Below are positions 1 through 6,683 of a DNA stretch of 6,683 nucleotides, one piece after another; the first letter of the stretch is position 1, and each line of letters opens with the position of its first letter. This stretch comes from Gammaproteobacteria bacterium (GTDB lineage: Bacteria > Pseudomonadota > Gammaproteobacteria > GCA-001735895). The stretch is from NCBI GenBank assembly GCA_015494335.1, contig WGBK01000232.1, positions 1 to 6,683 on the forward strand, in the 5' to 3' direction. Both the position numbers and the translations under genes were made by a program. Below the pieces are notes generated by a model. That model was not told the DNA's origin, did not search any database, and saw only the letters and a list, made by a program, of their open reading frames with translations.

Positions 1-128
1 CGGGCGGTTTCGGCGTCGCGATCGACCACGGCCACCAGCTCGCAGTCCGGGTGAGCGGCGTATTTTTCGGCGTGGAACTTGCCCAGATGGCCCACTCCGA
101 CGACCGCGGTTCTCAAGGGTTTCGACAT
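1..128 (-). CDS. Gfo/Idh/MocA-family oxidoreductase, N-terminal 42 codons (partial)
   Basis: Only the first 42 codons lie in the window; the gene runs off the left edge. Seen: a beta strand of small hydrophobic residues leads into the dinucleotide-binding loop GVGHLG (residues 11-16), followed by KFHAEKY and then a second strand ending in Asp36 (LVAVVD). This is the N-terminal Rossmann fold of the Gfo/Idh/MocA family, and an acid at the end of strand 2 usually favours NAD over NADP. Family members oxidise or reduce sugars, nucleotide sugars and related compounds; the substrate cannot be read from this fragment. Inference: in several gammaproteobacteria a gene of this type sits in the lpxA-lpxB lipid A region near rnhB-dnaE, and the Acidithiobacillus GnnA enzyme (UDP-GlcNAc 3-dehydrogenase for amide-linked lipid A) is such a case, so a nucleotide-sugar role is possible but unproven. 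The ATG at 128-126 is preceded by GAGAAG, close to the start. The gene is divergent from rnhB. Confidence 0.85.
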   Translation of the reverse strand, partial: MSKPLRTAVVGVGHLGKFHAEKYAAHPDCELVAVVDRDAETA

Positions 129-155
129 CTTCTCGTGCTCGCTGAAAAGCGGCTG

Positions 156-161
156 ATTATA
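156..161 (-). promoter_or_regulatory. Consensus -10 box (TATAAT) for the divergent oxidoreductase gene
   Basis: On the minus strand these six bases read TATAAT, an exact sigma70 -10 hexamer, 27 bases before the oxidoreductase ATG at 128, giving a short leader of about 20 bases. No good -35 hexamer is found 16-18 bases upstream, and the extended -10 TG is present only as CG. The box lies in an AT-rich patch in otherwise GC-rich DNA. The call rests on the -10 match and its position between divergent genes. Confidence 0.45.
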
Positions 162-163
162 AC
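158..163 (+). promoter_or_regulatory. Possible -10 box for rnhB-dnaE, overlapping the divergent promoter
   Basis: The plus strand reads TATAAC here, five of six matches to the -10 consensus, overlapping the minus-strand TATAAT by four bases. A start about 7 bases downstream would leave a leader of only about 15 bases before the rnhB ATG at 185. No Shine-Dalgarno is visible upstream of that ATG (the preceding bases are ATAACAAAGCACTGC), so rnhB may be initiated weakly or from a nearly leaderless transcript. No convincing -35 is present. This is the only promoter-like site for rnhB-dnaE in the gap. Confidence 0.3.
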
Positions 164-184
164 GGATAAATAACAAAGCACTGC

Positions 185-780
185 ATGATTCCTGATGAAT
201 GTGAACGCCTGATTGCGGGTGTCGACGAAGCCGGGCGCGGTCCTCTGGCCGGGGCAGTGGTGGCCGCGGCGGTGATTCTGCACCCGCAGCGCTCGATCGA
301 CGGCCTGACCGATTCCAAGAAGCTCTCCGAAAAGCGCCGTGCTGCCCTTGAGGTCGAAATCCGCGAGCATGCCCTTTGCTATGCCATCGCCGAGGCCAGC
401 GTGGCGGAAATCGATGAGCTGAACATTCTTCACGCGAGCATGCTGGCGATGCGCCGGGCGGTGCTGGCGCTGGCGATGCGGCCGCATCATGTGCTGATCG
501 ACGGCAACCGGACACCCGATCTCGACGGACTGTCCTGCGAGGCCATCGTTCAGGGCGATCTGAGCGAGGCCTGCATCAGCGCGGCCTCGATTCTGGCCAA
601 GCAGCATCGTGACCGGCAGATGCTGGAGCTGGACGGCCGCTTCCCCGAATACCGCTTTGCCCAGCACAAGGGTTATCCGACCGCCCTGCATCGCGAACTG
701 CTGATCGAGCACGGTGCCTGCGAGGTGCATCGGCGCAGCTTCCGTCCGGTGCGCGAGGCCTTGCAGCGGCGGGGCGAGGC

Positions 781-784
<4 letters not shown>
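185..784 (+). CDS. rnhB: Ribonuclease HII
   Basis: Cytoplasmic endonuclease that cuts the RNA strand of RNA-DNA hybrids and starts ribonucleotide excision repair by incising 5' of a single ribonucleotide embedded in DNA. The protein is 199 residues; E. coli RNase HII is 198. Seen: the signature AGVDEAGRGPLAG carries catalytic Asp14 and Glu15 and the GRG substrate-recognition motif (17-19). LTDSKKLSEKRR (41-52) is conserved in the family. LIDGN gives the third acid, Asp106, and ISAASILAKQHRD gives the fourth, Asp143. HKGYPT (161-166) and the FRPV near the C-terminus also match family members. The set looks complete, so the enzyme should be active. ATG185 is the only ATG in frame before the catalytic motif, although no Shine-Dalgarno precedes it. 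The stop overlaps the dnaE start in ATGA, implying translational coupling with dnaE, a common gammaproteobacterial arrangement. Confidence 0.97.
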
Positions 785-4284
<3,500 letters not shown>

Positions 4285-4315
4285 TCCGCCGGTTTGCGGC
4301 ATGCTCATCGGCTTG

Positions 4316-4344
4316 TTGAAAGCAAAAACCGGTTTGATTACACT
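4316..4344 (+). promoter_or_regulatory. Sigma70-type promoter of the lipoprotein gene
   Basis: A -35 box TTGAAA (4316-4321, five of six to consensus) is separated by exactly 17 bases from a -10 box TACACT (4339-4344, four of six). A start near 4351 would give a leader of about 50 bases before the ATG at 4401. The position in the 116-base gap after dnaE, together with the strong Shine-Dalgarno downstream, supports separate transcription of the lipoprotein gene. Confidence 0.55.
4326..4335. promoter_or_regulatory. Perfect 10-bp palindrome AAACCGGTTT inside the promoter spacer
   Basis: AAACCGGTTT is its own reverse complement and lies wholly between the -35 and -10 boxes. A dimeric regulator bound here would block RNA polymerase. 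It is too short to be a terminator. Operator function is inference from placement only. Confidence 0.35.
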
Positions 4345-4347
4345 CGG

Positions 4348-4357
4348 GCCAATTGGC
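4348..4357. promoter_or_regulatory. Perfect 10-bp palindrome GCCAATTGGC at the predicted transcription start
   Basis: GCCAATTGGC is a perfect palindrome starting four bases after the -10 box. Its centre is 22 bases from the centre of AAACCGGTTT, about two helical turns, so both would face the same side of the DNA. The two palindromes differ in sequence, so they need not bind the same protein. Operator function is inferred, not shown. Confidence 0.3.
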
Positions 4358-4386
4358 GCAAGGCCAAAATCGTGGAAACCATTACC

Positions 4387-4392
4387 AAGGAG
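4387..4392 (+). promoter_or_regulatory. Strong ribosome binding site AAGGAG fixing the lipoprotein start
   Basis: AAGGAG ends 8 bases before the ATG at 4401, the best Shine-Dalgarno in the window. It decides the start against an in-frame TTG at 4353, which would add 16 polar residues ahead of a perfect lipoprotein signal peptide and lies at the predicted transcription start. Confidence 0.85.
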
Positions 4393-4400
4393 AGACCTTC

Positions 4401-5273
4401 ATGAAATCCATATTCAAGTACACCCTTCTTTCGCTGATACTGAGCTGGGGCCTGGTCGCCTGTGGCGGCGGAGGCGGCAGTGGCGATGACAATGGCGATT
4501 CCGGCGCCTACAACGGAGCCACCGGAGCGGCCAGGGTATCCATGGACAACAGCGACGACCTGACGCTGGCGGCAGTTTCGGGCATCAAGGCTGCCGTAAG
4601 CGAGGACTTGATCCCCGATTCGATTCCCAGTGGTTCCACGCGCCCCCAGGGTGCTGTCAACTGGAAACGGCTTGCGTCCCGTACCGCCAATCAGCCTGTA
4701 GAGGGTGTCTGCCGCAGTGGTTCCGTGGACGTTACCAGTACAGAAAATGGAAGTGGTACGGCCGGTACTGTCACCATGGTGTTCGACAACTGTACCTATG
4801 ACGATACCGATACCGGTGAAACCGTCACCATTGATGGCACGATGGAGTATGTCTTCAATGAGGATCACAGTTTCTCGGTCACCATCCACAACATGACCGT
4901 GACCAGCAGCTATGGAACGGAGCATATGGCTTACTACCACATGGCCTGTGATGCCGATTTCAACTGCACCTGGACCACGGATGTTGCGGGTATCGACGGA
5001 AGAACCTACCGGATTGAAAATGCACAGATTTACGGAACTGCTATGTTGGATGGTTCACTGACCGTCTATGATCCGGATCATGGGGCGATCGAGGTCATTG
5101 TCGAAGGCGTTCTGTATGAGTGTGCCACCGGTGTGCCGAGTGCAGGCAGCATTATGCTTACCGGTGAGGGTGGCAGTTCAGCGAGTGTCGTGTTCAATGA
5201 TTGCAACAGCTTCACGGTCACTGTGGACGGTGAATCCACGATCTACAACTGGGCAGATATTCTGGGAGGTTGA
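4401..5273 (+). CDS. Predicted outer-membrane lipoprotein of unknown function
   Basis: 290 residues; I do not recognise a named family. Seen: a lipoprotein signal peptide with Lys2 and Lys6, hydrophobic core LLSLILSWGL, and lipobox LVAC (18-21), so signal peptidase II should cleave before Cys21, which is then lipidated. The next residue is Gly, not Asp, which by the Lol rule favours the outer membrane. A flexible acidic tether follows (five Gly, then SGDDNGDSG). Residues 100-290 are rich in Thr, Ser, Val, Gly and Asp in an alternating pattern suggesting an all-beta fold. Six more cysteines occur at 104, 131, 183, 189, 241 and 268. The first and last pairs have the same spacing, and both end in a hydrophobic VF-Asp/Asn-Cys followed by VT(I/V)DG, suggesting an internal duplication and perhaps disulfides formed in the periplasm. 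The gene has its own promoter and terminator, so it is probably monocistronic. Its base composition is less GC-rich than dnaE. Possible roles (surface, structural, binding) cannot be separated from sequence alone. Confidence 0.85.
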   Translation: MKSIFKYTLLSLILSWGLVACGGGGGSGDDNGDSGAYNGATGAARVSMDNSDDLTLAAVSGIKAAVSEDLIPDSIPSGSTRPQGAVNWKRLASRTANQPVEGVCRSGSVDVTSTENGSGTAGTVTMVFDNCTYDDTDTGETVTIDGTMEYVFNEDHSFSVTIHNMTVTSSYGTEHMAYYHMACDADFNCTWTTDVAGIDGRTYRIENAQIYGTAMLDGSLTVYDPDHGAIEVIVEGVLYECATGVPSAGSIMLTGEGGSSASVVFNDCNSFTVTVDGESTIYNWADILGG

Positions 5274-5292
5274 TGCCCACTGTGTCGAGAGA

Positions 5293-5320
5293 CGAAAAGC
5301 CCGGCCCTGTGCCGGGCTTT
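5293..5320. terminator. Bidirectional rho-independent terminator
   Basis: An 11-bp perfect stem AAAAGCCCGGC (5293-5303) pairs with GCCGGGCTTTT (5309-5319) around a 5-base CCTGT loop. A run of five T follows on the plus strand (5316-5320), and four A at the left side (5293-5296) give a U-run on the minus strand. It lies 19 bases after the lipoprotein stop and 23 bases beyond the convergent SDR stop, so it can end both transcripts. Confidence 0.93.
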
Positions 5321-5343
5321 TTCTTGTCCGGAGGTTGCAGAAG

Positions 5344-6087
5344 TCAGGGCCTGAAACAAGCCTCGTTTTCCTCAAGCTGGTCCGACATCAGGTAGAGGAA
5401 CAGATCCCGATGCTGCTCCGGCAGTGGCAGGTCGCGGTTGCTGTCGAGGGCGGGGAAGGCGCGCAGCTGCAGGCCGGTGCGGGTCGGGCCGGGGTTTACG
5501 CAATTGACGTGCAGGCCGCTGCCGTCGAACTCGCGGGCGAGCAGGCTGGCGAGGCGGTCGATGCCGCCCTTGCTGACCATGTAGGCGTCCCAGTAGGTGC
5601 CGGGTTTGTCGTCGGTCATGAACACCAGGGACGAGCGTTCGGGTTGTTTCAGCAGGCCGATGGCATGCTTGGTCAGCAGATAGGGTGCATTCAGGTTGAC
5701 CTGCATGACCTTGAACCAGGTTTCGCTGTCGCTGTGCTCGAACGGGGTCGGTGCGCCGAGCAGGGCGGCGGCATGGAGCAGGCCGTCGAGCCGACCGAAT
5801 TCCTTGCCAATGTTCTCGGCCATGTCGTAGTAATCCTTTTCCGTGGCGCCTTCGAGATTCAGCGGATAGATGGCTGGCTGGGGCGCGCCGCTGGCCTCGA
5901 TCTGGTCGTAGATCTCTTCCAGCATGCGCACATTCTTGCCCAGCAGAATCACGGTGGCGCCGGCCTCGGCGTAGATCTTCGACATCGCGCGGCCGTAACC
6001 GCCGGTGGCGCCGGTGACGAGAATGACCTTGTCCTTGAGGCAATCGTTCTGGGGTTGGAAATCGGCGGGCAGGCTTGCGGTTTTCAT
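5344..6087 (-). CDS. YciK-like short-chain dehydrogenase/reductase with divergent active site
   Basis: 247 residues; E. coli YciK is about 252. Seen: an N-terminal lead-in with DCLKDKVILVTGATGG as in YciK, where TGATGGYG (25-32) fits the TGxxxGxG cofactor loop. LDGLLHAAALLGAP (100-113) occupies the NNAG region, but the usual Asn is Ala106 and the Gly is Ala108. VMQVNLNAP supplies the conserved Asn131. The Tyr-x3-Lys pair is intact (Tyr169, Lys173). The catalytic Ser loop reads LVFMTDDKPG and is about three residues shorter than in YciK, with Thr/Asp where Ser is expected. NPGPTRT (198-204) matches the cofactor-binding segment. Cofactor binding therefore looks preserved while catalysis is doubtful or altered; the substrate is unknown even for YciK. 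AGGAA (complement of 6093-6097) precedes the ATG by 5 bases. It is the last gene of a minus-strand operon after the phosphatase and the OmdA-like gene, and in Pseudomonas a YciK-like SDR also follows mupP. Confidence 0.93.
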   Translation of the reverse strand: MKTASLPADFQPQNDCLKDKVILVTGATGGYGRAMSKIYAEAGATVILLGKNVRMLEEIYDQIEASGAPQPAIYPLNLEGATEKDYYDMAENIGKEFGRLDGLLHAAALLGAPTPFEHSDSETWFKVMQVNLNAPYLLTKHAIGLLKQPERSSLVFMTDDKPGTYWDAYMVSKGGIDRLASLLAREFDGSGLHVNCVNPGPTRTGLQLRAFPALDSNRDLPLPEQHRDLFLYLMSDQLEENEACFRP

Positions 6088-6092
6088 CGGGG

Positions 6093-6097
6093 TTCCT
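6093..6097 (-). promoter_or_regulatory. Ribosome binding site AGGAA for the SDR gene
   Basis: On the minus strand AGGAA ends 5 bases before the SDR ATG at 6087, inside the 18-base gap after the OmdA-like stop. It supports that ATG as the start and independent ribosome loading on the SDR. Confidence 0.7.
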
Positions 6098-6105
6098 GTT
6101 TGGTT

Positions 6106-6390
6106 TCAGCGAGGGTTATTCTTGCTGGATGCGGGATGTTTCATTTTCATGTAAACACCTCCAGCCTTTAATTCATCAATCATCTGTTGGAGACGTTTAT
6201 CCCTGGTTTCCTGTCTTTTTGCCCTTTCTATCCAGCCGATATAATCGTTTTGTTGATAGGCAGGGCGTGCTTCATAATCGGAAACAACGCGATTTTCTTC
6301 CAACGCCAGTCGGATATATTCCGGCATTGAATGTTTCTGTCTCTTCAGTTTGGAAAAGTCTTTCGTCACGAATCTATCGTTCTTACTCAC
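6106..6390 (-). CDS. Small YdeI/OmpD-associated (OmdA-like) domain protein
   Basis: 94 residues and strongly basic. Seen: MPEYIRLALEENR (22-34) followed by the diagnostic segment DYIGWIERAKRQETRDKR (49-66) and a helix to KAGG (75-78). The pattern tyrosine-isoleucine, Trp, Ala-Lys-Arg, Glu-Thr-Arg and a basic helix is that of the C-terminal OmdA domain of YdeI/OmpD-associated proteins, which have been linked to resistance to antimicrobial peptides and bacteriocins; the biochemistry is not known. Full-length relatives carry an extra N-terminal domain that is missing here. The start is GTG at 6390, overlapping the phosphatase stop by 8 bases (GTGAGTAA) with no clear Shine-Dalgarno, so translation is probably coupled; ATG at residue 22 is an alternative that keeps the core domain. 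The stop is 18 bases before the SDR start. Three 60-base lines counted by hand here are 40-47% G+C, against 63% for a line of the neighbouring phosphatase, suggesting recent acquisition. Confidence 0.78.
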   Translation of the reverse strand: MSKNDRFVTKDFSKLKRQKHSMPEYIRLALEENRVVSDYEARPAYQQNDYIGWIERAKRQETRDKRLQQMIDELKAGGVYMKMKHPASSKNNPR

Positions 6391-6683
6391 CTAACAGCGG
6401 GTACAGCTGCCGGGGGTGTTCGATCTCATGATCGGCGCCCCAGTCTTCGGGGTTTGCGTTATCGTCGATATAGCCCCATCGGGCAATGACCGTGGTCATG
6501 CCGGCGGCATTTCCGGCTTCGATATCGCGAGGGTCGTCACCGACATAGCAGCAGTGGCCGGGGTCGATGCCGATGCGCTCCGCGGCGCTGAGCAGCGGTA
6601 GCGGATGGGGCTTGCGTTTGGCGGTGCTGTCGCCGGACAGGGTCACTGCGCTGCGTTGCGCCAGGCCCAGTTCGTCCATCAGC
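6383..6683 (-). CDS. mupP: HAD-family sugar phosphatase, MupP/Gph-like, C-terminal part (partial)
   Basis: Only the C-terminal 99 or so codons are in the window; the gene continues past the right edge, so the nucleophile motif (DxDxT) cannot be checked. Numbering from the Met at 6679: the motif II region is TLSGDS (13-18), the motif III Lys is Lys23 in RKPHP, and motif IV is YVGDDPRDIEAG (45-56) with Asp48 and Asp52, followed by AAGMTTVIARWGY. RKPHPLPLL, VGDDPRDI and the tail with GYI, WGAD and a final HP-leucine segment resemble Pseudomonas MupP, the N-acetylmuramic acid 6-phosphate phosphatase of the peptidoglycan recycling route that bypasses de novo UDP-MurNAc synthesis. It is also close to phosphoglycolate phosphatase (Gph), which cannot be excluded. 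Adjacency to a YciK-like SDR favours MupP, because I recall ubiG-mupP-SDR as the order in Pseudomonas; ubiG would lie beyond the right edge. The stop overlaps the next gene by 8 bases. Confidence 0.85.
   Translation of the reverse strand, partial: LMDELGLAQRSAVTLSGDSTAKRKPHPLPLLSAAERIGIDPGHCCYVGDDPRDIEAGNAAGMTTVIARWGYIDDNANPEDWGADHEIEHPRQLYPLLGE

Noticed and set aside
4286..4300. CCGC/GCGG hairpin as a dnaE terminator
   Set aside because: The stem is only 4 bp with a 6-base loop and no T-run follows, so it does not meet the pattern of an intrinsic terminator.
4353..4400. Upstream TTG start for the lipoprotein
   Set aside because: It would put 16 polar residues before the signal peptide, has no Shine-Dalgarno, and coincides with the predicted transcription start. 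ATG4401 follows AAGGAG at 8 bases.
4464..4483. Gly codon run after the lipobox as a tandem repeat or phase-variable tract
   Set aside because: The bases are a mix of GGC and GGA codons without a pure short repeat, consistent with an ordinary flexible lipoprotein linker.
5068..6171. Long plus-strand open frame across the lipoprotein end, the terminator and the SDR
   Set aside because: It runs through a strong intrinsic terminator and mirrors the SDR on the opposite strand. The SDR has recognisable motifs and a Shine-Dalgarno; this frame has neither.
6416..6601. Plus-strand open frame opposite the HAD phosphatase
   Set aside because: It is antisense to clear HAD motifs III and IV and has no Shine-Dalgarno or recognisable domain.

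Overview
The window reads as chromosomal DNA of a GC-rich gammaproteobacterium. The 1167-residue DnaE is co-linear with the Escherichia coli enzyme, a single-copy rnhB overlaps dnaE, and the right flank carries a MupP-like phosphatase plus a YciK-like SDR, a pairing I recall from Pseudomonas (next to ubiG). I cannot name the genus. A sulfur-oxidising or otherwise environmental gammaproteobacterium is only a guess. No mobile element, CRISPR array, tRNA or rRNA is visible.

Left region (1-4284): the 5' end of a Gfo/Idh/MocA-type NAD(P)-dependent oxidoreductase leaves the window on the minus strand. It is divergent from rnhB (RNase HII), with only 56 bases between them. That gap holds a consensus TATAAT box for the minus gene and an overlapping -10-like box on the plus strand. 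rnhB and dnaE (DNA polymerase III alpha) overlap in an ATGA and form a replication/repair operon. The commonly seen flanking genes lpxB (upstream) and accA (downstream) are not at these junctions.

Middle region (4285-5343): a 116-base intergenic stretch holds a good sigma70-type promoter with two perfect 10-bp palindromes, then a strong Shine-Dalgarno. These drive a monocistronic, secreted, probably outer-membrane lipoprotein of 290 residues with no function I can recognise. It has a Gly-rich tether, six cysteines after the lipidated one, and a faint internal duplication. A strong bidirectional intrinsic terminator separates it from the convergent genes on the right.

Right region (5344-6683): three tightly packed minus-strand genes, read right to left. 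They are a MupP/Gph-like HAD phosphatase (partial), a very small AT-rich protein resembling the YdeI/OmpD-associated (OmdA) domain, and a YciK-like SDR whose active site departs from the SDR consensus. The small gene overlaps the phosphatase by 8 bases and lies 18 bases before the SDR. It looks like a later insertion into an otherwise conserved phosphatase-SDR pair.

Most of the window is ordinary housekeeping. The parts worth a second look are the lipoprotein with its palindromic promoter, the inserted OmdA-like gene, and the divergent SDR active site. I see no convincing new multi-gene system.
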